Shown here: positions 8,665 to 16,146 of the stretch, one piece after another | Position numbering within the stretch: the stretch's first letter is position 1 | Layout: every line of letters begins with the position of its first letter | Assembly: GCF_015082335.1 (NCBI RefSeq) | Contig: NZ_BLRL01000004.1 | Coordinates: forward strand, 248,001 to 312,000 | Origin: Moritella sp. F3 | Lineage (GTDB): Bacteria > Pseudomonadota > Gammaproteobacteria > Enterobacterales > Moritellaceae | Direction: 5' to 3' | DNA length: 64,000 nucleotides | Position numbers and translations under genes: made by a program | Notes under the pieces: model-generated | Database searches by the model: none | Told to the model about the DNA's origin: nothing | What the model saw: the letters and a program-made list of their open reading frames with translations, nothing else

Positions 8665-9903
8665 ATGAGAATAACCAACAATCAAATCTTTTCACGTTCG
8701 ATGCAAGATATGTCACAAACGCAAAAACGTTTAAATACAGCGCATTCACAAGTGACATCACAAGAGAAGTTCAGAACCTCGGGTGACGCACCAGCTGAAG
8801 TGGCTAAATCAAATTATCTGAATGATGAAATCAAAAAAAATACCCAGTACCAGACCAATGGATTAATGCTTAAAGGTACATTGGGGTTAGAAGAAACAAC
8901 CCTTAACAATTTACACACAGCCATGGAACGTGGTCGTGTGCTCTCTGTTCGAGCGCTCAATGGTACAGTTGATAGTCAAGATAGGTTTGCAATTTCATTA
9001 GAAATTGGCCAAGTACAAAAAGAAGTGTTCAGCTTAGTAAATACTAAAAATGCCAATGGTGATTTCATTTTTTCAGGCACGACTGCGCATTTACAAGCAT
9101 ATGCAAAAGATGAGCAAACAGGGCAATACACTTACCGTGGTAATGAACAAGATAATGATATTCAAATTGCCACCAATGTTTATGTAAATAGTGGTGATAA
9201 CGGCAAGCGTGTTTTTGAGTCAGCGCCAGCGCGATTAATTATGAATACCAGTAATCTGGTCGGTAATGTCAGTGCGGTAGAGACTGAAGTGATTAATCAA
9301 GGGCAGTTCGATAACTTCCATGCCAGTAATTATGATCATAATAACCCAGCTAATAATACCTTCAAGCTTAATGTTATCGCCCCCCTGATACCGGGTAATA
9401 GCGATACGTTTGAAGTACTTGATAGTAGTAATACGGTATTACAAAGCGGTAATTTCACATCAGATCAAGGCATTCAATTTAATGGTGTCAAGATTATGGC
9501 TACAGGTAGCGCAGTGGGGAGTGTCGATATTTCGTTATCGCCACCTCACAATGACAATATTTTGAACACGCTTGAAACCTTAAAAGAATCATTACTTGAC
9601 ACTTCTCTCTCGAAAGAGGGCTTTCGGGAAAGAATGGCTGATGCTCAAGTCGGTATTGAGAATGCGAAATACTCGGTGATGTCAACGATGTCAACGATTG
9701 GTGGTCGTAACAACACGATTGAACGTGTTACTGAATCAAATGAATCATTTAAGGTTATTAACCAGGAAGCGATGGCAATTCTTACCGAGGCAGATCTTGC
9801 CGCGGCAATGACAGACCTGACTAAAGAGCAGAATGTTTTAGAGATGAGTTACAAGTCATTTAACAAAATCAATAACTTAAGCTTATTTAATTCGATTGCT
9901 TAA
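8665..9903 (+). CDS. flgL: Hook-filament junction protein FlgL
   Basis: Second junction protein (HAP3), related to flagellin. It begins MRITNNQIFSRSMQDMSQTQ and ends with the flagellin-like C-terminus (LTKEQNVLEMSYKSFNKINN). At 412 residues it is longer than the enterobacterial form because of a middle insertion (about residues 160-310). It is 5 bp downstream of flgK and its stop codon touches the sigma-54 promoter of the next flagellin gene. No terminator is visible between them. Confidence 0.94.
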   Translation: MRITNNQIFSRSMQDMSQTQKRLNTAHSQVTSQEKFRTSGDAPAEVAKSNYLNDEIKKNTQYQTNGLMLKGTLGLEETTLNNLHTAMERGRVLSVRALNGTVDSQDRFAISLEIGQVQKEVFSLVNTKNANGDFIFSGTTAHLQAYAKDEQTGQYTYRGNEQDNDIQIATNVYVNSGDNGKRVFESAPARLIMNTSNLVGNVSAVETEVINQGQFDNFHASNYDHNNPANNTFKLNVIAPLIPGNSDTFEVLDSSNTVLQSGNFTSDQGIQFNGVKIMATGSAVGSVDISLSPPHNDNILNTLETLKESLLDTSLSKEGFRERMADAQVGIENAKYSVMSTMSTIGGRNNTIERVTESNESFKVINQEAMAILTEADLAAAMTDLTKEQNVLEMSYKSFNKINNLSLFNSIA

Positions 9904-9905
9904 TT

Positions 9906-9921
9906 TGGCACACAATTTGCA
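9906..9921 (+). promoter_or_regulatory. Sigma-54 promoter of flagellin gene 1
   Basis: TGGCAC-N5-TTGCA is an exact -24/-12 match, beginning 3 bp after the flgL stop and ending about 108 bp before the flagellin ATG. It predicts a leader of roughly 95 nt. Confidence 0.87.
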
Positions 9922-10028
9922 ATTTATTTAATCAATGAACATATAATAATTTATAGACTAACCGTTAAGCACGACTTCAATGAAAATCATGTCATTGCTT
10001 AATCACGTTATATACAGAGGGAAAACGA

Positions 10029-10847
10029 ATGGCTATATATGTAAATACTAACGTTGCATCTTTAAACTCGCAGCGTAATCTAACGAATTCAACAAATGAT
10101 CTACAAACTTCATTTGAACGTTTATCATCGGGTAAACGTGTCAACTCAGCTGCGGATGATGCTGCGGGTTTACAAATTGGCTCTCGTTTAGAAGCACAAG
10201 TGAACGGCTTAAATCAAGGCGCTCGAAATGCCAATGACGGTATCTCAATGGCGCAAACTGCTGAAGGTGCGTTAGACGAAACAACAAACATGTTGCAACG
10301 TATGCGTGTTCTTTCAATTCAATCAGCGAATGGTTCGAATAGTGCGGCTGACCGAACTGCGTTAGATAAAGAATTTGGTCAATTAAAAGACGAGATTAAT
10401 CGTGTTGCAAAAGACACTACATTTGGTGGTGAGACGCTGCTTGATGCATCGTTTAATAATGACTTCCAAGTTGGTGCTGATGCTAACCAAGTTATTAATG
10501 TTAAAATTACGACAGCAATGAATACGACAGGTTTATCGATTAACTCTGCAAGTATTGCTTCTTCGGGTACTGCGCAAGGCGCGATTGCTGATTTAGACAG
10601 TGCGATTGCACAGGTAACTGATATTCGAGCTGACCTGGGTGCTAAACAAAACCGTTTCTCATCAACTATTCGTAACGTAACGAATATTGCTGAAAATGTA
10701 TCAGCGTCTAAATCACGTATTATGGATGCTGACTTTGCTGCTGAATCTGCACAGCTTGCGCAAAATCAAGTATCGCAACAAGCAGCGAGTACGATGCTAA
10801 GTCAAGCGAATCAGCAATCACAAGTTGCTATGTCGCTATTAGGCTAA
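10029..10847 (+). CDS. Flagellin 1 (sigma-54 class)
   Basis: Filament subunit secreted by the flagellar type III apparatus. The 272 residues carry the conserved D0/D1 N-terminus ([39 protein letters not shown]) and C-terminus ([20 protein letters not shown]). Only a short variable region (about residues 135-195) lies between, so surface domains D2/D3 are minimal. It is a close paralogue of the next two flagellins. The ATG has a GAGGGAAAA ribosome binding site. The upstream sigma-54 site suggests this may be a principal or early filament subunit. Confidence 0.95.
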   Translation: MAIYVNTNVASLNSQRNLTNSTNDLQTSFERLSSGKRVNSAADDAAGLQIGSRLEAQVNGLNQGARNANDGISMAQTAEGALDETTNMLQRMRVLSIQSANGSNSAADRTALDKEFGQLKDEINRVAKDTTFGGETLLDASFNNDFQVGADANQVINVKITTAMNTTGLSINSASIASSGTAQGAIADLDSAIAQVTDIRADLGAKQNRFSSTIRNVTNIAENVSASKSRIMDADFAAESAQLAQNQVSQQAASTMLSQANQQSQVAMSLLG

Positions 10848-10882
10848 GAGGGCGGGCTCCCTCTGGCCCCTTTTGGGGCCGC
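10848..10882 (+). terminator. Tandem GC-rich hairpins after flagellin 1
   Basis: Two hairpins follow the stop directly: GAGGG/CCCTC (10848-10863) and GGCCCC-TTTT-GGGGCC (10865-10880). No T run follows, so they may stabilise the mRNA 3' end or end transcription inefficiently rather than act as a standard terminator. Confidence 0.55.
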
Positions 10883-10893
10883 CTAATATATTG

Positions 10894-10945
10894 CTTTTAC
10901 CTATATCCTTATCGCGACAGCCCTTATTAAGCGTATAGGTAAAAG
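10894..10945. repeat. 12-bp inverted repeat in the flagellin 1-2 gap
   Basis: CTTTTACCTATA (10894-10905) and TATAGGTAAAAG (10934-10945) are perfect inverted copies with a 28-nt spacer. The 510-bp gap 10848-11357 otherwise holds two GC hairpins, a weak terminator at 11132-11155 and the sigma-54 site of flagellin 2. No convincing gene was seen. Confidence 0.6.
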
Positions 10946-11131
10946 TATTTTCTTTCCCTTTATCTCCTTCTATTACCCTTCTTCCAGCACTATTACTACT
11001 GACTAACCATCTTCGTTTTACTTATGCCTATGTTCGACGTTTATTTCACTCGCCCGAGTCATACAGTGCCACTTCCCTTATTTCAACTAACGTACATATA
11101 CCTGCAAACTATTTGTTTCCTTGGCATATTC

Positions 11132-11155
11132 CCGCCACTTGGGCGGCAATTTTTT
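11132..11155 (+). terminator. Weak intrinsic terminator between flagellins 1 and 2
   Basis: CCGCC-ACTTG-GGCGG followed by CAATTTTTT. The stem is only 5 bp but GC-rich with a proper T run. It would define a 3' region of about 300 nt after flagellin 1. Confidence 0.5.
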
Positions 11156-11285
11156 GGCTTTGACGGAAAGTGTAAGGGTTAGAAGTGGCATTGATATAAT
11201 TAAAGTCATATAAATCAATTTTAAATTTATTTAAAGTTAAGTAAAATCAATGGTTTGTAATATTGTTGTTAGCTTGTTTAGTATT

Positions 11286-11301
11286 TGGCACAGTGATTGC
11301 T
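11286..11301 (+). promoter_or_regulatory. Sigma-54 promoter of flagellin gene 2
   Basis: TGGCAC-N5-TTGCT is an exact match, ending about 57 bp before the GTG start of flagellin 2. Confidence 0.87.
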
Positions 11302-11357
11302 ATATCTTTAGATATATAAAATTAATTTAATTTGAAATAGCGAAGAAGGAAGATACC

Positions 11358-12185
11358 GTGGCCTTATATGTAAATACAAATGTAGCATCTTTAAATTCAC
11401 AACGTAATTTGACGAATTCTACAAATGCGTTACAAACATCATTTGAGCGCCTATCTTCTGGTAAGCGTATTAACTCAGCGGCTGATGACGCAGCAGGTCT
11501 GCAAATCGGTTCTCGTCTAGAGTCTCAGGTAAACGGCTTGAATCAAGCGTCACGAAATGCCAATGATGGTATTTCTCTTGCGCAAACAGCGGAAGGGGCA
11601 CTAGACGAAACAACGAATATGCTACAGCGTATGCGTGTGCTGTCAATTCAATCTGCCAATGGTTCAAACAGTGATGCTGATCGTGTTGCACTTGATAAAG
11701 AGTTTGGTCAGTTGCAAGAAGAACTTAACCGTGTTGCTGACGATACAACATTCGGTGGTATGGATTTACTTAACGCGACCTTTGATCAAGATTTTCAAAT
11801 CGGTCCCGATGCCAATCAAATTATTAATGTAAAAATTACCACGAATACCAATGCCGCAGGTCTAGGTGTTGGTTCAACAATGGCTAACCTACTCGTGGCA
11901 ACGGCCGCACAGGACGCTATTACAGATATTGATTCAGCGATTGCAACGGTAACGGACATTCGCGCAGACTTAGGTGCGAAACAAAATCGTTTTTCTTCGA
12001 CTATTCGTAATCTGTCTAATATTTCAGAGAATGTGTCAGCGTCTAAATCACGTATTATGGATGCAGACTTTGCCGCAGAATCAGCAAAACTGGCGCAAAA
12101 CCAAGTATCACAACAAGCGGCAAGTACTATGCTTAGTCAAGCTAATCAGCAATCACAAGTGGCAATGTCATTACTGCAAGGCTAA
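11358..12185 (+). CDS. Flagellin 2 (sigma-54 class, GTG start)
   Basis: Filament subunit of 275 residues, nearly identical to flagellin 1 over D0/D1 and differing mainly at residues 150-205. The start is GTG at 11358, chosen because it aligns with the paralogues (M[16 protein letters not shown]) and follows a good AGAAGGA site. It has its own sigma-54 promoter. The C-terminal export region ([10 protein letters not shown]) is intact. Probably a recent duplication, kept as a separately controlled unit. Confidence 0.94.
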   Translation: MALYVNTNVASLNSQRNLTNSTNALQTSFERLSSGKRINSAADDAAGLQIGSRLESQVNGLNQASRNANDGISLAQTAEGALDETTNMLQRMRVLSIQSANGSNSDADRVALDKEFGQLQEELNRVADDTTFGGMDLLNATFDQDFQIGPDANQIINVKITTNTNAAGLGVGSTMANLLVATAAQDAITDIDSAIATVTDIRADLGAKQNRFSSTIRNLSNISENVSASKSRIMDADFAAESAKLAQNQVSQQAASTMLSQANQQSQVAMSLLQG

Positions 12186-12210
12186 TTGTAGTAACGTTAA
12201 TGATATTCTT

Positions 12211-12234
12211 ATTTTGGCTCGCAAGAGCCAAAAT
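12211..12234. terminator. Symmetric hairpin after flagellin 2
   Basis: ATTTTGGCTC-GCAA-GAGCCAAAAT forms a perfect 10-bp stem with a GCAA tetraloop, 26 bp after the stop. There is no T run on the plus side, so termination strength is uncertain; it may protect the mRNA end. Confidence 0.5.
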
Positions 12235-12272
12235 AGTACTGCACTAAATGAAAATAGCACCGCACTAAACGA
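12231..12272 (+). repeat. Two-copy 21-bp tandem repeat
   Basis: Units 12231-12251 and 12252-12272 differ only at three positions, all T/C changes (AAATAG-Y-AC-Y-GCACTAAA-Y-GA). It starts in the right arm of the hairpin after flagellin 2. The 383-bp gap 12186-12568 also holds the sigma-28 site and no convincing gene. Confidence 0.7.
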
Positions 12273-12450
12273 CCCCCTCTATTTGCTCTACTTTTAATTG
12301 ACAGCCTCTGTTATTCCATATCTTTATGATTATCAATAATATAATAATTCGACAGATAAAATTATTGTTGCATAACAAACTGAAATGTAATGATTTTATT
12401 TTGTTTTTCATATCTTTAAGAAAAAAAACAGAAAAAAACCAAAATAACTC

Positions 12451-12477
12451 TAAAGGATGTATTTTTGGTGTCGATAA
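12451..12477 (+). promoter_or_regulatory. Sigma-28 (FliA) promoter of flagellin gene 3
   Basis: TAAA-N15-GTCGATAA matches the flagellar sigma-28 consensus TAAA-N15-GCCGATAA with one mismatch and exact spacing, 91 bp upstream of the flagellin 3 ATG. No sigma-54 site was seen here, unlike for the two preceding flagellins. Confidence 0.75.
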
Positions 12478-12568
12478 CTTTTATGACGATACAAATAACC
12501 GATTATGAATAAGGGCTGTATTTTACATACACAGCAGTCCTTTACAGGATTTCTTTTAGGAGACGAAT

Positions 12569-13387
12569 ATGGCTGTTTATGTAAATACCAATGTAGCATC
12601 TTTAAATTCACAACGTAACTTATCGAATGCGACTAACGACTTACAAACTTCTTTCGAACGTTTATCATCAGGTAAACGTATTAATAGCGCTGCTGATGAT
12701 GCTGCTGGTTTACAAATCGGTTCACGTTTAGAGTCGCAAGTAAATGGTCTAAACCAAGGCGCACGAAATGCTAATGATGGTATTTCGCTTGCTCAAACAG
12801 CTGAAGGTGCGTTAGACGAAACAACAAATATGTTACAACGTATGCGTGTGCTTTCAATTCAATCTGCGAATGGTTCAAACAGCGATGCTGACCGTGTAGC
12901 ATTGGATAAAGAGTTTGGTGAATTAAAAGAAGAAATTACCCGTGTATCAACGGATACTACATTTGCGGGTGAAGAGCTACTTAATGGTACATACGCTGCT
13001 GACATTCAAGTCGGTGCGGATTCAGGTCAAACAATTAACCTTACCATTTCACAAGATATGGGCGCTACAGCGCTTGGTTTAACTGCGACAGTGACTCTTT
13101 CATCTGCCGGTGGCGCACAAGCTGCAATTGCTAAATTAGATTCAGTGCTTGCTGTTGTAACCGACACACGTGCAGAACTGGGTGCGAAACAAAACCGTTT
13201 CTCATCAACAATTCGTAACATTACGAATATTTCTGAAAATGTTTCAGCATCTAAATCACGTATTGTTGATACAGATTTTGCAGCAGAATCAGCTCAATTG
13301 GCGCAAACACAAGTACAGCAACAAGCTGCTAGCTCAATGTTAAGCCAAGCGAACCAATCGTCACAAGTAGCATTATCTCTACTGTAA
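12569..13387 (+). CDS. Flagellin 3 (sigma-28 class)
   Basis: Third filament subunit, 272 residues. D0/D1 regions closely match flagellins 1 and 2 ([20 protein letters not shown]). It diverges in the middle (residues 130-195, Thr/Ala-rich) and at the C-terminus, where [20 protein letters not shown] replaces the IMDADF form and the final Gly is missing. It has an AGGAGA ribosome binding site and a sigma-28 promoter. This suggests later expression than flagellins 1 and 2. A strong terminator follows. Confidence 0.95.
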   Translation: MAVYVNTNVASLNSQRNLSNATNDLQTSFERLSSGKRINSAADDAAGLQIGSRLESQVNGLNQGARNANDGISLAQTAEGALDETTNMLQRMRVLSIQSANGSNSDADRVALDKEFGELKEEITRVSTDTTFAGEELLNGTYAADIQVGADSGQTINLTISQDMGATALGLTATVTLSSAGGAQAAIAKLDSVLAVVTDTRAELGAKQNRFSSTIRNITNISENVSASKSRIVDTDFAAESAQLAQTQVQQQAASSMLSQANQSSQVALSLL

Positions 13388-13405
13388 ACGGTTAAGTTTA
13401 TTTTT

Positions 13406-13430
13406 GCCCTGCACTTTGCGGGGCATTTTA
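13406..13430 (+). terminator. Intrinsic terminator after flagellin 3
   Basis: GCCCTGC-ACTTT-GCGGGGC (one G-T pair) followed by ATTTT. It ends 16 bp before flaG, leaving no room for a separate flaG promoter, so flaG probably depends on read-through. Confidence 0.8.
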
Positions 13431-13446
13431 GTCTTTGGGGGTTACC

Positions 13447-13860
13447 ATGTCCATTGATAATCATATGGATAATAAGAGCACTCGTTTTTATCCCGACCCT
13501 GTAGTGACAAAAGAATCTGTCATTACCAATCCTGCCGTTTTAATTTCACCTAGTGAAAGCCCATTCCCTGAAAAAACTCATCTATCTGTCCCTAAACTTG
13601 CCGATGACATAGATCTGGAACAAAAATTGCTTGAAGCAAAGGATACACTGCAAGCTCATTTCGATGTTAATAATAAGAAGTTAAATTTTAGTATCCATGA
13701 CGATACAGGCCGCATGCTTGTTAAAATTGTGGATCCTGATAGTGGTGAAATACTGAAAGAACTGCCGTCAGAGGCTGTATTGAAGATGGCTGCTAACATT
13801 GAAAAGTTTCAGGATAATGTATCAGCTAGTTCAGGACTTTTATTCGATGAAATGGTCTGA
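13447..13860 (+). CDS. flaG: FlaG family flagellar protein
   Basis: Small cytoplasmic protein of the FlaG family, often found between flagellin and fliD in polar flagellar clusters and linked to filament length. It is 137 residues from the ATG at 13447. A TTG four codons upstream is in frame, but the GGGGG ribosome binding site fits the ATG. The conserved part is C-terminal: LNFSIHDDTGRMLVKIVD, then GEILKELPSEAVLKMAANIE. The N-terminal 60 residues are polar and poorly conserved. Confidence 0.88.
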   Translation: MSIDNHMDNKSTRFYPDPVVTKESVITNPAVLISPSESPFPEKTHLSVPKLADDIDLEQKLLEAKDTLQAHFDVNNKKLNFSIHDDTGRMLVKIVDPDSGEILKELPSEAVLKMAANIEKFQDNVSASSGLLFDEMV

Positions 13861-13892
13861 TGTTAATAGCGTGATAAAATAGTCGAATGTTT

Positions 13893-13924
13893 AATGTAAG
13901 AGGCAAATAATTGCCTCTTACATT
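13893..13924 (+). terminator. Strong hairpin between flaG and fliD
   Basis: AATGTAAGAGGCAA-ATAA-TTGCCTCTTACATT is a perfect 14-bp stem with a 4-nt loop. No T run follows, and it lies 27 bp before the fliD ATG. It may attenuate or process the flaG-fliD transcript. Confidence 0.55.
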
Positions 13925-13951
13925 ATCTATAGATGAAAATTAAGGATATGT

Positions 13952-15346
13952 ATGGCTGGTATAACGATGGCAGGCTCAGGTTCTGGTTTAGATCTTGAAT
14001 CTATCATTACCTCATTTGTAAGCGCTGAAAAAATGCCAAAAGAATCCCGACTGAATAAGAAAGAAGTCGCGGTCACTACTGAGCTATCTGGTGTTGGGAC
14101 ATTGAAGGCTGCGCTTGCAGATTTTAAGGCGACATCTGCTGAACTCGGCAATACAGATTCTTTTTTTCAGAGCAAAACGAATATTCGCTATCAGGGACGC
14201 AATGTCGAGCAAACGTCAGCCGATGCTGGTAGTGATAGTGCTGCGTCACCTATTACTATTCAAACAAAAGGCGTTGTGCCTAAAGGTGCATTTGATGTTG
14301 AAGTTAAACAAATTGCTCAAGGTGCACGCTTAGAATCTGATTTTCTACCAGATCGGGATTCAAAACCTGGCCAAGGTATGCTGTATTTTGATGCGGGTAA
14401 AAATACTTTTCAAGTGGATGTCAATATCACTGATACCTTGCAAGACATTCAGATGAAAATTAATGATGCGCCTGATAATTATGGTATTAGTGCCAATGTT
14501 ATTAGCTCTGATGTCGGTGCCAAAATTATCTATACCTCAGATAAAACGGGTAAAGAAAATGGTTTAACCGTATTTACTTCCGATTCAAGTCTTAATCGTA
14601 TTTCATCAAGCATGGTTGGCCAGCAAGCCACTGATGCAATCATTACTGTTGATGGCAATATGATAACCAAAGATAACAATATCTTTAATCATGCCGTATC
14701 GGGCGTGACGATCACTGCCAATAGTTTGACGAACCTTAACGAACCAGCCAATTTTTCCACTGCGACAGATCATGCTGCTGTCGAGGATTTAGTGTATGGG
14801 TTTGTTGACGGTTATAATACCTTAATGGATACGATCAACGTGTTGACTAACCCTGAAACGGGTGTGCTGAAGTTAGATCCGACCGCACGTAGTGTGAAGC
14901 AGCAACTGCAGACGATTACAGGTGGTGTGGTTGAAGGCGCTAATAAGCAGTTAAATACACTATATGCTGCAGGTATCTCCTTGGAAGAAGGGGGCATGTT
15001 ATCCATCAGTCCATTTGGAAAAAATGGTGGTCAATCGGGTACTCAGCGCTTAAATGATGCAGTAAGCAATTCATTAGACGATCTTGGCAAACTTTTTGCA
15101 GGGGATAATGGTATTGCAGCACAAGTAAATAAGGTATTGTCTGATAGTTTAGGAAATCGAGGTATGATTTCCGTGCAGCAGGACATGCTGAACAATAACT
15201 TGCGTGATATTGAAGATGATCGCATTAAATTAGATGAACATATTTCATCATTTGAGAATACATTACGAAAAAAATACACAGCCTTAGATAATACGGTTAC
15301 ACGATACAACGCCACCGGTGATTATATTCGTAATGTATTAGGCTAG
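13952..15346 (+). CDS. fliD: Flagellar filament cap protein FliD
   Basis: HAP2, the cap under which flagellin subunits fold at the filament tip. The protein is 464 residues. The N-terminus (GSGSGLDLESIITSFVSAEK) and the C-terminal coiled coil (about residues 420-464, ENTLRKKYTALDNTVTRYNA) are characteristic. The middle contains the usual surface domains. The ribosome binding site is AAGGA, 5 nt before the ATG. It is followed by fliS, its usual partner gene. Confidence 0.95.
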   Translation: MAGITMAGSGSGLDLESIITSFVSAEKMPKESRLNKKEVAVTTELSGVGTLKAALADFKATSAELGNTDSFFQSKTNIRYQGRNVEQTSADAGSDSAASPITIQTKGVVPKGAFDVEVKQIAQGARLESDFLPDRDSKPGQGMLYFDAGKNTFQVDVNITDTLQDIQMKINDAPDNYGISANVISSDVGAKIIYTSDKTGKENGLTVFTSDSSLNRISSSMVGQQATDAIITVDGNMITKDNNIFNHAVSGVTITANSLTNLNEPANFSTATDHAAVEDLVYGFVDGYNTLMDTINVLTNPETGVLKLDPTARSVKQQLQTITGGVVEGANKQLNTLYAAGISLEEGGMLSISPFGKNGGQSGTQRLNDAVSNSLDDLGKLFAGDNGIAAQVNKVLSDSLGNRGMISVQQDMLNNNLRDIEDDRIKLDEHISSFENTLRKKYTALDNTVTRYNATGDYIRNVLG

Positions 15347-15394
15347 TGATATTGTTTTTTAATATTTATATACATTAATAGTTAGGTAAAAAGC

Positions 15395-15817
15395 ATGAGA
15401 GCTAATATAAAACGTTATCAGCAAGTAAGTCGTGAAAGTGGTATTTCTACGGCTGATAACCATCAGGTTATTTTTATGTTGTTACAGGGATTGTTAGACT
15501 CTGTTGCTGTCGCAAAGGGTTGTGTTTTACGCAAAGATATTGAAGGCCGAGCAAAAGCGATTAATAAATCAATTAATATTACATCGGGATTAATTGATGG
15601 CATCAACCATAAGGTTCACCCTGAGATTGGTGAAAACTTTGATGCGCTATATCGTTATATACAACTGCGTCTAAATGATGCGTCATTAGAGCAGTCGGTA
15701 GAACCATTAGATGAAATTACGACATTAGTGACACCGATTAAAGATGCGTGGCTAAACATTCCTCAAGCAGAAAAATTAAAAGCAGAGTCAATCCGTACTC
15801 AAGGTCGCGGTGCTTAA
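15395..15817 (+). CDS. fliS: Flagellin export chaperone FliS
   Basis: Cytoplasmic chaperone that binds the C-terminus of flagellin and delivers it to the export gate. It is 140 residues and all alpha. The motif region is recognisable: YQQVSRESGISTADNHQVIF, then MLLQGLLDSVAVAKG and the later INKSINITSGLIDGI. The usual FliS start tyrosine motif is present as RYQQV. It is two bases upstream of the next small gene, so the two are translationally linked. Confidence 0.93.
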   Translation: MRANIKRYQQVSRESGISTADNHQVIFMLLQGLLDSVAVAKGCVLRKDIEGRAKAINKSINITSGLIDGINHKVHPEIGENFDALYRYIQLRLNDASLEQSVEPLDEITTLVTPIKDAWLNIPQAEKLKAESIRTQGRGA

Positions 15818-15819
15818 TA

Positions 15820-16137
15820 ATGGAGCGTACTGACGTTGAATTGATGGCTAGTATTGAAGCGCTATCTGCAGACGCAATAGCCGCTATTAGTACTGAGCAG
15901 TTGGCACTATGTGATGAACTGTTGTTTCAACGTCAGCATTTAATTGAGCAGTTAGTAGCGTTAACTAACCCTGCTCAATGTCCTCGAACACACGCTTTCT
16001 TATCGCAGATTATGGCTGATGATCAAACGCAAATTACACAATTAAACGCATTCAAATCAGACATCGAATCCCAACAAGTTACCACTAAACGTAGGTCTAA
16101 ATCGATTAATCGGTATCTTGCTATTAAACAATTTTAG
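15820..16137 (+). CDS. FliT-like flagellar chaperone (FlaI-type)
   Basis: Small helical protein of 105 residues starting 2 bp after fliS. I chose the ATG at 15820 because longer reading through fliS gives a basic, non-conserved extension. Sequence is Glu/Gln/Leu-rich (QLALCDELLFQRQHLIEQLV) with a basic tail. Position after fliD-fliS and size suggest a FliT-like export chaperone, the type called FlaI in vibrios. Sequence identity to FliT cannot be judged by eye, so the assignment rests mainly on context. Confidence 0.6.
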   Translation: MERTDVELMASIEALSADAIAAISTEQLALCDELLFQRQHLIEQLVALTNPAQCPRTHAFLSQIMADDQTQITQLNAFKSDIESQQVTTKRRSKSINRYLAIKQF

Positions 16138-16146
16138 GTTGTTATT

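Noticed and set aside
11974-12297. Open frame overlapping the 3' end of flagellin 2
   Set aside because: Out-of-frame shadow of the flagellin gene that runs through the hairpin and tandem repeat; no independent coding signal.
12326-12508. 60-codon open frame before flagellin 3
   Set aside because: It is AT-rich low-complexity sequence, has no good ribosome binding site, and contains the sigma-28 promoter.
10029-13387. Flagellin repeats as a phase-variation or recombination cassette
   Set aside because: The three genes are highly alike and in direct orientation, but no recombinase, inversion sites or silent copies are visible; simple duplication is enough.
13435-13446. TTG start for flaG
   Set aside because: The ATG at 13447 follows a GGGGG site and gives the expected N-terminus; the TTG lies too close to the terminator.
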